Shown: in pieces, positions 25,136 through 33,870 of the stretch
Position numbering within the stretch: position 1 is the stretch's first letter
Layout of the letters: the number at the start of each line of letters is the position of its first letter
Origin: JAEUJM01 sp044221555
Lineage (GTDB): Bacteria; Actinomycetota; Acidimicrobiia; Acidimicrobiales; DATDAH01
NCBI GenBank assembly: GCA_044221555.1
Contig: JBGAOY010000008.1
Location: forward strand, 62,001-126,000
Reading direction: 5' to 3'
DNA: 64,000 nt
Notes under the pieces: generated by a model
What the model was told of the DNA's origin: nothing
The model's input: the letters and a program-made list of their open reading frames with translations, nothing else
Databases searched by the model: none
Position numbers and translations under genes: made by a program

Positions 25136-25644
25136 GAAATCCATCCTGGGTAATGACTGACCCGGAGGACGAGGGTCCACACGGCATCCTGGCAGCTGAT
25201 GCCCACGGTCTCGCCGGCATCAGCTACCGCCAACTCGACCACTGGGCACGGCAGGGCTGGGTGACGCCCTCGGTGGACGCCGGCGAGGGGCGCTCGGGCC
25301 GGCGCCGCTACTCGGCCGACGATGTCGTGCGCCTCGATCTGTTGCGTCACCTCGCCCTGTCCCGGGTCAACCCGGCCCTGGCGGGGCCGCTGGTCGGGGC
25401 TTGTGAGGTGCCGGCCGGCGACGTGCGTATCGTGTGGGGCCCGGTCGGCGCCAAGGACGCCGACCAGGTGGGCCTGCGGGTCGTCCCCGTGGGCGAGGCG
25501 CTCGCCGCGGTCGAGACCGCCGGCGCCTGGGTGGTCTACAACCCGGCGCTGCTCCGGGCCCGTCTGGCCGGCTCGCAGGCGGTGGCCGCCTCAGAGCCCT
25601 CGGCGACGACTGACGCCGCGACGGCGGAACGGAGGTCGGCATGA
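25126..25644 (+). CDS. MerR-like DNA-binding regulator
   Basis: A protein of about 172 residues. The N-terminal part holds a MerR-type winged helix: GISYRQLDHWARQGWVTPSV then GRRRYSADDVVRLDLLRHLAL. The C-terminal part (GDVRIVWGPVGAKDADQVGLRVVPVGEALA) is not a known effector domain. GTG 25126 fits a leaderless start 6 bases after the -10 box; ATG 25153 is the alternative and neither has a Shine-Dalgarno. It is coupled by ATGA to the next gene. By position it probably represses its own operon through the inverted repeat at the promoter; the signal sensed is unknown. Confidence 0.65.
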   Translation: MITRNPSWVMTDPEDEGPHGILAADAHGLAGISYRQLDHWARQGWVTPSVDAGEGRSGRRRYSADDVVRLDLLRHLALSRVNPALAGPLVGACEVPAGDVRIVWGPVGAKDADQVGLRVVPVGEALAAVETAGAWVVYNPALLRARLAGSQAVAASEPSATTDAATAERRSA

Positions 25645-26255
25645 GCCCGCAGCTGTTCGCGGTCGGCGACGGTGACGAGCCCGAGGAGTTCGAGGACCTG
25701 CCGCCCGACCCGGCGTCGGAGTCGCAGGCCCGGTCGTCGCTGCACGGCAAGGAGTTCGACGCCCTGGCCGCCGACTTCCTCGAGGAGATGGGCGCGACCG
25801 TGGTCGAGCGCTACCCGCGTGTGGAGCGCTACACGCTCGACTTCCTGGTGGAGGGCGCCAACGGTCGGCGCTTCCTGGTGGCCGCCCACGGCACGCCTGA
25901 TCGCACCGACCGGCCCAAGGCCGGCCTGCGCCGTCAGGACACGATGCTGAAGTTCGGCTTCAAGGCCCTGCGGCTCGCCCAGCGGGACTGCCCCCACCCG
26001 CTGCTGCTGGTCACGTCGCACATGCCCAAGCCCGGCTCGTCGTCGGAGTTCCTGCTGTCGGAGCTGAACGACGTGCTGCTCGATGCCGTGCCGGTGGAGG
26101 GCGACCTGGCCGGCCGCCGGCGCCTGCAGCACTACTTCACCACTGACGGGCCCATCGAGCCGCAACCGGCCGGTTGGCGGTCGGTGCAGCTGGCCTTGGA
26201 CTTCGACCTCGACACCGCCGACGAAGGTGCCGAGGAAGGTGCCGACGATGCGTGA
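25641..26255 (+). CDS. Nuclease-fold-like protein related to the methylase C-terminal domain
   Basis: A 204-residue protein with an acidic start and end. The middle (LDFLVEGANGRRFLVAAHGT, RPKAGLRRQDTMLKFGFKAL, HPLLLVTSHMPKPG) aligns by eye with the C-terminal 130 residues of the DNA methylase at 27272-28708 (VDFIALD..., RPGLQRTDTLWKAIGRAAVV, YVLLTTDAPRKG). The core beta-strands with LDF resemble a PD-(D/E)XK fold, but the ExK is replaced (FLVAAHG), so catalysis is doubtful. The ATG overlaps the MerR stop, and the gene overlaps the next by 8 bases. Probable role: DNA binding or a partner in a restriction-like system (inference). Confidence 0.6.
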   Translation: MSPQLFAVGDGDEPEEFEDLPPDPASESQARSSLHGKEFDALAADFLEEMGATVVERYPRVERYTLDFLVEGANGRRFLVAAHGTPDRTDRPKAGLRRQDTMLKFGFKALRLAQRDCPHPLLLVTSHMPKPGSSSEFLLSELNDVLLDAVPVEGDLAGRRRLQHYFTTDGPIEPQPAGWRSVQLALDFDLDTADEGAEEGADDA

Positions 26256-26826
26256 GCGCAACAGCTCCGACTGGGTGATCGACCTGAACGGCCGCCACGG
26301 CATCGAGGCCCAGGTGGAGCACGCCTTGGTCGCCCACCCGGCCCTCACCCTGCTCAAGGCGTCGACCACGTCGTTCGACCGGCTCGACTTCCAGGTGCTC
26401 AGCGCCACCGAGCAACTGGTGCAGATCGAGCTGAAGGCCAAGCGCCAGCCGCTGTCGGCGGGCTGGCGGAAGCTGCGTCCCGAGGTGGCGCCGGAGAACC
26501 TGTTCGTGCTCGACGAGCTGGCCCTGCGCAAGATCGTCGAGGCCGGCCGCTACGCCTTCCTGCTGGTGCGCGACATCCCCCAGGCCCGCTGGGTGCTGTG
26601 GACCGTGGGCGACCTGCTGGTGGCCGGCCGGGCCCGGCACGCCCGCAGCCTCGACCGGGGCTCGGGCACCCACCTCAAGGGCAAGCTGCTGTTCGACCTG
26701 AGCGAGGCCGGGTTCGCCACCCACGACCTGGGCGCCGCGCTCGACGCCATCGAGCGCACCACCCGTCGCCTCGACGCCTGGTGGAGCGACATCGCCCCCT
26801 GGCCGACGTTGCCGGCGACGGGCTGA
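26248..26826 (+). CDS. Putative PD-(D/E)XK nuclease-like protein
   Basis: A 192-residue protein. FDRLDFQVLSATEQLVQIEL followed by KAKRQ contains the spaced Asp and the E-x-K of a PD-(D/E)XK active site on adjacent strands, preceded by a helix with Glu (HGIEAQVEHALV). The rest (GRYAFLLVRDIPQARWVLWT, HLKGKLLFDLSEAG) continues as mixed alpha/beta. It is the third gene of the MerR-led operon and its start lies 8 bases inside the previous gene. A DNA-cleaving role beside a methylase would fit restriction, but no known restriction enzyme is recognised. Confidence 0.55.
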   Translation: MRERNSSDWVIDLNGRHGIEAQVEHALVAHPALTLLKASTTSFDRLDFQVLSATEQLVQIELKAKRQPLSAGWRKLRPEVAPENLFVLDELALRKIVEAGRYAFLLVRDIPQARWVLWTVGDLLVAGRARHARSLDRGSGTHLKGKLLFDLSEAGFATHDLGAALDAIERTTRRLDAWWSDIAPWPTLPATG

Positions 26827-26904
26827 ATCCCGGGTCGGCGGCCGCCAGGCCACCGGCACCAGTGCGAACAGGGCGAGTGAGGCGGGTCCGGGGGGGGACG
26901 GCGG

Positions 26905-27264
26905 TCAAGGGTCCGGGGTGGACGGATCCTGGAAGAGCGGGCTCAGGCGCAGCTCGAAGTCCGCGAAGTCGCGGTCGAGGCGCTCCTCGGTCCACACGTG
27001 CTCGTCGTCGTAGCCGTCGACCACGTTGCCGGTGGCGCTCATCCACTCGAGCACGGCGTCGCCCCACCGTTCCTCGAGGAGCGCCTCCCGGATCACCGGC
27101 GCCGCGCTCCCGACCTTGTGGGCCGGGGTGCGGGCAACGACGTCCAAACCGAGAAGGCGCCCGAGCACCTCGACGTTCTCGGCCAGGAACACCTGTGGCA
27201 GGTCGCCGCGCACCACACCTACGGCGACCCGATGCCGTCGCTGTGGGAACAGGTCGTCGGCCAC
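26905..27264 (-). CDS. Small acidic protein encoded after the DNA methylase
   Basis: A 119-residue protein starting at a GTG 7 bases after the methylase stop, with GAGG seven bases before it. It runs ADDLFPQRRHRVAVGVVRGD then FLAENVEVLGRLLGLDVVAR and ends in an acidic, aromatic tail. VGVVRGDLPQVFLAENVEVL suggests an alpha/beta fold. It has no known motif. Tight spacing with the methylase points to a shared function, such as specificity or control within the modification system. Convergent with the nuclease-like operon 78 bases away. Confidence 0.55.
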   Translation of the reverse strand: MADDLFPQRRHRVAVGVVRGDLPQVFLAENVEVLGRLLGLDVVARTPAHKVGSAAPVIREALLEERWGDAVLEWMSATGNVVDGYDDEHVWTEERLDRDFADFELRLSPLFQDPSTPDP

Positions 27265-27271
27265 GATCGCC

Positions 27272-28708
27272 TCAGCGCCCCGGATCGGGCAGGGGGTCGA
27301 CGCCGAGCGCGAAGTCGCGCAGACGCTGCCAGTCGGATTCGTCGAGCAGCTCGATGACGGCATGGATGGGGCCGTTCGGGCCGACGACGTTTCTCAGGGC
27401 CTTGGCTCCAGCGGTGCCCTTGCGGGGTGCGTCCGTGGTGAGCAACACGTAGCGCGGGCCGCACTCGACGGCGGCCTGTACCACCGCGGCGCGCCCGATC
27501 GCCTTCCAGAGCGTGTCGGTGCGCTGGAGCCCTGGCCTGGTGCTGGTGAACGCGCCGGATACGTCGAACCACCACTCGTTGTCGTCGACATCGAGGGCGA
27601 TGAAGTCGACCTCGACGCCGGCGGCGGTCTTGACGTCCTCGCGGATCTGGCGGAACTCGCACTGCTCGAGGAGTGCGGCGGCGATGTCTTTCGCCTTCCG
27701 TCCCTCGCGCACGGCGCGAGCCATGGGGTTCTCGTCGCCGCCGGCGGCTGTCGGCAGGGCCGGCAGCGTGATGGCCTTCGGTCCCCGGTACAGCTCGGCG
27801 CGCTCGCGCTCGGCGGCGATGCGGTCGTTCGCGAGATCGATGTACTCGGCCTCGGTGTCGTAGCCCGCGTAGTGGCGGCCCACCCGCAGAGCGGCGACGG
27901 CGGTGCTGCCGGCGCCCATGAACGGGTCGAGCACGAGTTCGTCAGGATAGGTGTAGAGCTCGATCAGGCGCTTGGGCAGCTCGACCGGGAAGGGTGCGGG
28001 GTGGCCGACGCGACGGGCGCTCTCGGTGGGGATCTCCCACAGGTCGGTGGTCATGTCCATGAAGTCGTCGGCCCAGAGCAGCGCCTGGCCCGACTCGTTG
28101 ACGGGCACCACGTCGTCACGCTTGTTCTCGGGCACGGCGCGGTCGAAACGGCCCTTGCTGGCGATGACGACGCGCTCGGTGAGGTCGCGCAGGACCGGGT
28201 TGCTGGGCTTCTTGAACGAGCCCCACGCACACGAGCCCGACGCACCCTTGCCCTTCCACCAGATGACCTCGCCCCGCATGAGCAGGCGCAGACGGTCCTG
28301 CAGGATGGTGATGACGTCGGCCGACAGCGACCGGTACGGCTTGCGGCCCAGGTTGGCCACGTTGACCGCGATGCGCCCGCCCGGCTCGAGCGTGCGCACG
28401 CACTCGGCGAACACGTCCTCGAGCATCTGCAGGTAGTCGAGGTAGCTGGCCGGCACGTGGCCCTCGCCGAGCGCGAGCTCGTACTCCTTGCCCGCGAAGT
28501 AGGGCGGTGAGGTGACCACCAGGGCCACCGAGTTGTCGACGATGGCGTCCATGTGGCGGGAGTCGCCCTGCCAGATCCGATCGACCTCGGGCTGTACCGC
28601 CACCGCGTCGTCCGTCGAGATGGCCGGCGACGTGAACCGGGCGTAGAAGTCGGTTGCGTCGTGCCCCTCGCGCTTGCCCGCCCCGAAGGCGCTGGTGCTC
28701 GTGCCCAT
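27272..28708 (-). CDS. Site-specific DNA methyltransferase (beta-class N4/N6) with C-terminal extra domain
   Basis: A 478-residue protein. The catalytic motif IV is VVTSPPYFAGKEYEL near residue 66 and the SAM-binding motif DPFMGAGSTAVAALRVGRHY near 265; motif IV before motif I makes it beta class, methylating adenine N6 or cytosine N4. The DNA-target region between them contains EVIWWKGKGASGSCAWGSFKK. Residues about 345-478 are an added domain (VDFIALDVDDNEWWFDVSGA, RPGLQRTDTLWKAIGRAAVV) that is homologous to the protein at 25641-26255. ATG start; co-directional with the small protein that follows. Confidence 0.88.
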   Translation of the reverse strand: MGTSTSAFGAGKREGHDATDFYARFTSPAISTDDAVAVQPEVDRIWQGDSRHMDAIVDNSVALVVTSPPYFAGKEYELALGEGHVPASYLDYLQMLEDVFAECVRTLEPGGRIAVNVANLGRKPYRSLSADVITILQDRLRLLMRGEVIWWKGKGASGSCAWGSFKKPSNPVLRDLTERVVIASKGRFDRAVPENKRDDVVPVNESGQALLWADDFMDMTTDLWEIPTESARRVGHPAPFPVELPKRLIELYTYPDELVLDPFMGAGSTAVAALRVGRHYAGYDTEAEYIDLANDRIAAERERAELYRGPKAITLPALPTAAGGDENPMARAVREGRKAKDIAAALLEQCEFRQIREDVKTAAGVEVDFIALDVDDNEWWFDVSGAFTSTRPGLQRTDTLWKAIGRAAVVQAAVECGPRYVLLTTDAPRKGTAGAKALRNVVGPNGPIHAVIELLDESDWQRLRDFALGVDPLPDPGR

Positions 28709-28743
28709 GGGCAGAGCCTACTGAGGGGGTCTGACGGGAACGG

Positions 28744-29634
28744 CTACCGGCTGGACTCGGGCGGCGCCGCCACCCACGCCTCGCTGCGCTCCCACAGCTC
28801 CTCGCCCAGCGCCGGCGTGGCGATGGGGCTGGGCGGCACGATGCGGCAGTGCTCGTCCACGTAGGCGCCGCTCTCGGACTCGAGGCCCGGCTCGGTGACG
28901 CAGAAGATGCTCGGGGCGGCGCCGGCCTCGACCGGCTTCAGGCGCATCACCCGGCGGAACACCGCGTAGATCGGGCCCGGGATGCGGCGCCACACGTCGG
29001 TGTGGACCGGTCCGGGGTCGGTGGCGAACACGGCGACCTCGGCGGGGTCGACCCGCTGGGCGAGCTGTTGGGTGAACGCCACGTTGGCCAGCTTCGACAC
29101 GCTGTACTCGCGCATGCCCACGACGCTGGGCGTGGACTGCTGCAACGCCTCGAAGTCGATGCCGGGGGCGTCGAAGTGGCTGCCGCTGGCCACGTTGACG
29201 ATGCGGCTCGGCGATCCCGGCGTGGCCGAGCCCCGCAGGCGGTCGAGGAGCAGGGTGGTGAGCAGGAAGTGGCCGAGGTGGTTGGTGCCGAAGGCCAGCT
29301 CGAAGCCGTCGGCGGTTCGCCCCCGCTGTCCGGCCAGGCCGGCGTTGTTCACCAGCACGTGGAGGGGCCGGTCGGTGGCCAGGACCTCGGCGGCGGCGCG
29401 TCGCACCGAGGCCAGGTCGGCCAGGTCGAGGGTGAGGAGCTCGATGGCGTCGTTGCCGGAGGCGGCGCGCAGCTCGTCGATCACCGGTGCGGCCTTGCCC
29501 TCGTTGCGGCAGGCCAGGATCAGCGAGGCGCCCCGTCCGGCGAGATCGGCCGCCGTCGCCCTGCCGATCCCCGTGTTGGCACCGGTGATCAGCACCAGCC
29601 GCCCCGAGAGATCGACCTGCTGCTCGGTCGTCAT
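28744..29634 (-). CDS. Short-chain dehydrogenase/reductase (retinol dehydrogenase/POR-like)
   Basis: A 296-residue SDR. LVLITGANTGIGRATAADLA is the cofactor motif, VLVNNAGLAG the structural motif, and the catalytic residues are Ser in IVNVASGSHF and YSVSK (Tyr/Lys). The NHLGHFLLTTLLLDRL stretch and length place it with the WW-domain oxidoreductase, retinol dehydrogenase and protochlorophyllide-reductase-like SDRs, which act on lipophilic alcohols or ketones with NADP(H). The substrate is unknown. ATG 29634 chosen for GTG-rich upstream; an in-frame GTG two codons earlier is possible. Confidence 0.85.
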   Translation of the reverse strand: MTTEQQVDLSGRLVLITGANTGIGRATAADLAGRGASLILACRNEGKAAPVIDELRAASGNDAIELLTLDLADLASVRRAAAEVLATDRPLHVLVNNAGLAGQRGRTADGFELAFGTNHLGHFLLTTLLLDRLRGSATPGSPSRIVNVASGSHFDAPGIDFEALQQSTPSVVGMREYSVSKLANVAFTQQLAQRVDPAEVAVFATDPGPVHTDVWRRIPGPIYAVFRRVMRLKPVEAGAAPSIFCVTEPGLESESGAYVDEHCRIVPPSPIATPALGEELWERSEAWVAAPPESSR

Positions 29635-29753
29635 CGTCACGCCTCCGCCGTGCGGCGCCACGCCGGCGCCGGCTCGCCCGCGGAACAGTACCGCCCGCGC
29701 GTGTCGCCGGTTGGCGGCGGTCGCACGGCCGCGATCGATGTGGGTGCGCGACG

Positions 29754-31787
29754 ATGGCGCGCGTGTCCCGCCGAGCGCTCCTGGAGGCGGCGCGGTCGTC
29801 CGCCCGGGCGATGGCGGCGTTCTGGCACAGCCGCGCGCTGCGCCCGGTGGGTGTGGCCCGGGCCGCCGGAGCCGCCGCCGAGTGGATGTGGTACACCGCG
29901 GCGACCGTCTTCGCCTACCAACTCGGAGGCGTGCCCGCCGTCGGCGTGATCGCGGTGGCCAGCGTGCTCCCGGCCGCGCTGTTCTCGCCGGTGCTGGGCT
30001 ACCTCGTCGATCGCTACCCGCGGCACCGGGTGCTCACCGGTGCGGTGGCGGTGCGGGCGCTGGCGCTCGGGCTGGCCGCGATCTCCTACTACGTCGGCAC
30101 CTCGGTGCCCGCGCTGGCCGTGTTCACCGCCCTCGAAGGGGTGGCCACCCTCTTGGTGCGACCTGCCACCACCGCGCTGCTGCCGCTGATCACCCGTCGC
30201 CCGGCCGAGCTGGTGAGCGCGCAGGCCACGCTCGGCGCGGTCGACAGCGCGGGGCTGCTGCTCGGGTCGATCGCCGGCGGCCTGGTGCTCAGCGTGGCCA
30301 CCGCCGGCGTGGCCTTCGCGTCGGCGGCCGCAGTGGCCTTGGCCGCGGTCGTGGCCGGTGCCTGCGTGCGCATGGAGATGGCCGACGTGCCCCCGGAGCC
30401 GGCGGGCGGGCTGGGCGGTGCGCTGCGCCAGTCGCTCCGCGGGTTCCCGGCGATCGCGGCCGACCGGGTGTGGGTGGTGGCCCTCGCCACCTGGGGCGCG
30501 CTCCTCCTGTCGGGCGCCACCGAGGTGTTCGTCGTGGCGATCGCGTTCGAGCTCCTCGACCTGCCCGAGTTCGGGCCCGGGGTGCTCACCGCCTGCATCG
30601 GCCTCGGCGGCATCCTCGGCGGCGCCACCATGTCGGGCATCGTCGGCCGCCGCCTGGGGCCGTGGCTCGTGCTGGCGGTGGTGCTCATGGGAGCGTCGTT
30701 GACCGCCGTCGCGCTCGTCGTCTCGACCGGCGTGGCGATCGTCGTGCTGGCCGCGCTCGGTGGCGGCCTGGCCGTGGCGGTCGTGGCGGGCCAGACCCAG
30801 TTGCAGCGGCTGGTGCGCGAGGCCGAGGTGGGCCGGGCCCTCGGCGTCACCGAGGCCGTCGGGTTCTTCGCGCTGGCGCTCGGGGCGGCCGCGGCCCCTC
30901 GTCTCGTCGGCTGGATCGGGCTGCGCCCCGCCCTGTCGGCCGTCGGTCTCGCCGGGGTCGCGCTGGCCCTGGTGGTCGCTCGGCCCCTCCGACACCTGGA
31001 CGACCGGGTGGGCACCCACCTCGACGAGGTCGAGGCGCTGGACGGCATCGCCTTCCTCGACCCGCTGCCGAACGCGGCGCGGGCACGGATCGCGAGTCGG
31101 GTGGCGACCATCCACGTGGCCGTCGGCGAGGTGGTGACGTTCCAGGGCGAGGACGCCGACAGCTTCTACATCGTCGACGAGGGCCGCCTCGAGGTGCTGA
31201 TCGACGCCCAGCGCGTCAACACGCTCGGCGCCGGCGAGTTCTTCGGCGAGCTGGCCCTGCTGGCGGACGAGCCGCGGATGGCCACGGTCCGCGCCCTCGA
31301 GCCCACCACCCTGCGGGCGTTGCGCCGCCACGACTTCCTCACCGTCATCACCGGGCACGCGGTCATCGGATCGGTGGTGTCGGAGGCCGCGGCCGATCGC
31401 CGCCGGCACCGCCCGACGGTCCCGTCCACGGTCACCGAGACCGAACGCGACGAGCAGGCACTGCTGCGGTCGATGCCGCTGTTCGCGCACCTGCCCGCCG
31501 GCGGGCTCGAACGGCTGGCGGCGACCTGCCGGCTCCGCACGGTCGCGCCCGGGGCCACGGTGTACGCAGCGGGCGCGCCGGCCGACGACCTCTACCTCGT
31601 GGTGCGGGGCCGCGTGGACGAGCGCGCCGGCGGCGAGGCGATACGCCTGGTCGGCGCCGGAGGCACAATCGGTGCGCCCGAGGCGCTGCGCCGCAGGCTC
31701 CACCCGGCCGACGCCGTGGCGCCGGACGGGGCGGAGGTGCTCTGCGTCCCCGGGGCGCCCGCCCTGGCCGCGCTCACCGGTCCCTGA
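29754..31787 (+). CDS. MFS-type membrane protein fused to two cyclic-nucleotide-binding-like domains
   Basis: A 677-residue fusion. Residues about 25-410 have about 12 hydrophobic segments with MFS-like LGYLVDRYPRHRVLTGAVAV. Residues about 432-545 form a cyclic-nucleotide-binding domain with the phosphate cassette GAGEFFGELALLADEPRMAT, including the canonical Glu and PRxAT Arg. Residues about 565-677 are a second, degenerate copy (LPAGGLERLAATCRLRTVAP) without the cassette Arg. This suggests transport or signalling gated by cAMP or a similar ligand at the cytoplasmic side. It precedes a decarboxylase that carries the same kind of domain. Confidence 0.85.
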   Translation: MARVSRRALLEAARSSARAMAAFWHSRALRPVGVARAAGAAAEWMWYTAATVFAYQLGGVPAVGVIAVASVLPAALFSPVLGYLVDRYPRHRVLTGAVAVRALALGLAAISYYVGTSVPALAVFTALEGVATLLVRPATTALLPLITRRPAELVSAQATLGAVDSAGLLLGSIAGGLVLSVATAGVAFASAAAVALAAVVAGACVRMEMADVPPEPAGGLGGALRQSLRGFPAIAADRVWVVALATWGALLLSGATEVFVVAIAFELLDLPEFGPGVLTACIGLGGILGGATMSGIVGRRLGPWLVLAVVLMGASLTAVALVVSTGVAIVVLAALGGGLAVAVVAGQTQLQRLVREAEVGRALGVTEAVGFFALALGAAAAPRLVGWIGLRPALSAVGLAGVALALVVARPLRHLDDRVGTHLDEVEALDGIAFLDPLPNAARARIASRVATIHVAVGEVVTFQGEDADSFYIVDEGRLEVLIDAQRVNTLGAGEFFGELALLADEPRMATVRALEPTTLRALRRHDFLTVITGHAVIGSVVSEAAADRRRHRPTVPSTVTETERDEQALLRSMPLFAHLPAGGLERLAATCRLRTVAPGATVYAAGAPADDLYLVVRGRVDERAGGEAIRLVGAGGTIGAPEALRRRLHPADAVAPDGAEVLCVPGAPALAALTGP

Positions 31788-31854
31788 GCGGCAGGCCGAA
31801 GTACGATCGCCCGCACCTCACCCGGCAGAGGTGGGGGGACAGGGGTCGCACCGC

Positions 31855-33768
31855 ATGCACGACGACCGGCTCGGCCTCGACGCCGACACGATGCGCCGCA
31901 CCGGCTACGCCATGGTGGACGCGCTGGTCGAGCACCTGACCGACGCGGACGCGCCGGCGCTGCGCCGGGCCACGCCCGACGAGATGCGCCGGCGCCTGGC
32001 CGGCCCGCCGCCGGAGCAGCCGGAGGACTTCGACACCGTCCTCGCCCAGCTCCGCGACGACGTGCTCGCGTTCATGGCCCGCAGCGATCACCCCGGCTAC
32101 TTCGCGTTCATCCCGTCGAACGGCACCTGGCCCAGCGCGCTGGGTGACTTCGTGGCCAGCGCCACCAACATCTACTGCGGCTCGTGGATGGAGGCGGCCG
32201 GGCCGAGCGAGGTGGAGCGCACCGTGCTGGGGTGGTTCGCCGACTGGCTCGGCCTCCCCGACACCACCGCCGGGGTGCTGGTCACCGGTGGCTCGGCCGC
32301 CAACATGACTGCGCTGGCCTGTGCCCGAGAGCACGAGGTCGGCGCCATGGCCGACGACCTGGTGGCCTACGTGTCCGACCAGGCGCACTCGTCGCTGGCG
32401 CGCGCCGGTCGCGTGCTCGGCTTCCGTCCCGACCAGATCCGGGTGGTGCCGGTCGACGACGGGTTCCGACTCCGCCCCGACGCGTTGGTCGGCGCCATCG
32501 AGGCCGACCTGGCCCACGGAAGGCGTCCGCTGTTCGTGTGCGCGGCGGCGGGCTCGACGAACACCGGGGCGATCGACCGCCTGGCCGAGGTGGCCGACAT
32601 CTGCGAGCAGCACGGGGTCTGGCTGCACGTCGACGCCGCGTACGGGGGGTTCGCGGCGATCACCGAGCGCGGCCGGCGGGCGCTGGCCGGCATCGAACGG
32701 GCCGACTCGGTCACCCTCGACCCCCACAAGTGGCTCTACCAGCCCTTCGAGTGCGGTGCGGTGCTGGTGCGCGACGGCGACCGGCTGCGCCGCGCCTTCG
32801 AGATCACCCCCGACTACCTGAAGGACGCCGAGCGGGGCGACGACGAGGTGAACTTCGCCGACCTCGGCATGCAGCTCAGCCGCATGGCGCGGGCGCTCAA
32901 GGTGTGGCTGTCGATCCGCTACTTCGGCCTGGCCGCCTACCGGGCGACCGTCGACCGTTGCCTCGACCTCGCGCTGCTCGCCGAGCGCCACGTCGAGGGG
33001 AGCGACGAGCTCGAGCTGCTCTTCGGTGCGCACCTCGGCATCGTCTGCTTCCGGCGCCATCCCCGGGGCATCGACGACGAGGCCGCCCTCGACCGCATCA
33101 ACGCCGACCTCGTCCACGCCTTCGCCGAGAGCGGCCGGGGGCTGGTGTCGTCGACCCGCCTCCACCAGCGCTACGCGATCCGCCTCTGCGTGCTGAACCA
33201 CACCTCCGGCGAGCAGGACGTGCTCGACGTGCTGCGGTGGCTGGAGGAGGCCCCGGTGGACCAGGACGGCGGCTCCCCGACCCTGCCGTCGTCCGCGGTC
33301 GAGCCCACGGGGCTCGACCGGCTGTCGTTCACGGGGCTCGGCTGGGGTGAGCGCAGCGGGGTCGACGCGGGGGTGCTCGACGGGGTGGCGCTGTTCGCGG
33401 GGATGACCCGTGACGCCCGGGCCGCGGTGGCTCAGGTGTGCCACGTGGAGGCCGCCCACGCCGGCGATCACCTGGTGCGGCGGTGGGACATCCACCGCGA
33501 CGTCTACGTCGTCCTCGACGGGTCGGTCGACGTGCTGATCGACGGCCGGGTGGTGCGCTCGCTCGGCGCCGGCGACTTCTTCGGCGAGCTCGCGGCCCGG
33601 GACTGGGGGGCCGGCTACGGCTACAGCCGGCTCGCCGACGTGGTGGCCACCACGCCGGTCCGCCTGCTCGTGCTGCCCCATCAGCTGTTCGCCGATCTCG
33701 TCCGCCGGGTGCCGTCGATCCGTGCCCAGATCGAGGCGGCCGCCAAGGAGCGGCTGGCCCGACGCTGA
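31855..33768 (+). CDS. PLP-dependent aromatic-amino-acid-type decarboxylase fused to a cyclic-nucleotide-binding domain
   Basis: A 637-residue fusion. Residues 1-480 are a group II PLP decarboxylase: HPGYFAFIPSNGTWPSALGD, VLVTGGSAANMTALACAREH, WLHVDAAYGGFAAIT and the Schiff-base Lys in LDPHKWLYQPFECG near 292. Such enzymes decarboxylate aromatic L-amino acids (Trp, Tyr, DOPA) or glutamate. Residues about 512-637 form a cNMP-binding domain with the cassette GAGDFFGELAARDWGAGYGY and Arg in SRLADVVAT. The domain closely echoes the one in the gene before (SLGAGDFFGELA against TLGAGEFFGELA). ATG 31855 has GGGGGGACAGGGG upstream. Amine production controlled by a nucleotide is inferred. Confidence 0.88.
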   Translation: MHDDRLGLDADTMRRTGYAMVDALVEHLTDADAPALRRATPDEMRRRLAGPPPEQPEDFDTVLAQLRDDVLAFMARSDHPGYFAFIPSNGTWPSALGDFVASATNIYCGSWMEAAGPSEVERTVLGWFADWLGLPDTTAGVLVTGGSAANMTALACAREHEVGAMADDLVAYVSDQAHSSLARAGRVLGFRPDQIRVVPVDDGFRLRPDALVGAIEADLAHGRRPLFVCAAAGSTNTGAIDRLAEVADICEQHGVWLHVDAAYGGFAAITERGRRALAGIERADSVTLDPHKWLYQPFECGAVLVRDGDRLRRAFEITPDYLKDAERGDDEVNFADLGMQLSRMARALKVWLSIRYFGLAAYRATVDRCLDLALLAERHVEGSDELELLFGAHLGIVCFRRHPRGIDDEAALDRINADLVHAFAESGRGLVSSTRLHQRYAIRLCVLNHTSGEQDVLDVLRWLEEAPVDQDGGSPTLPSSAVEPTGLDRLSFTGLGWGERSGVDAGVLDGVALFAGMTRDARAAVAQVCHVEAAHAGDHLVRRWDIHRDVYVVLDGSVDVLIDGRVVRSLGAGDFFGELAARDWGAGYGYSRLADVVATTPVRLLVLPHQLFADLVRRVPSIRAQIEAAAKERLARR

Positions 33769-33870
33769 GTCGTCCCGCGCCGGCGGCGGAACCGGCACCG
33801 GCGGCGGCACGCCGGTCGGCGGGCACGACGTGGGCTACGTTCCCGTGCAGTCGAGTCCGGGAGGCGAGCC

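Noticed and set aside
25641..26255. Active PD-(D/E)XK nuclease call for the first nuclease-like protein
   Set aside because: The ExK position reads FLVAAHG, so the catalytic Lys and acidic residue are missing; only fold similarity is claimed.
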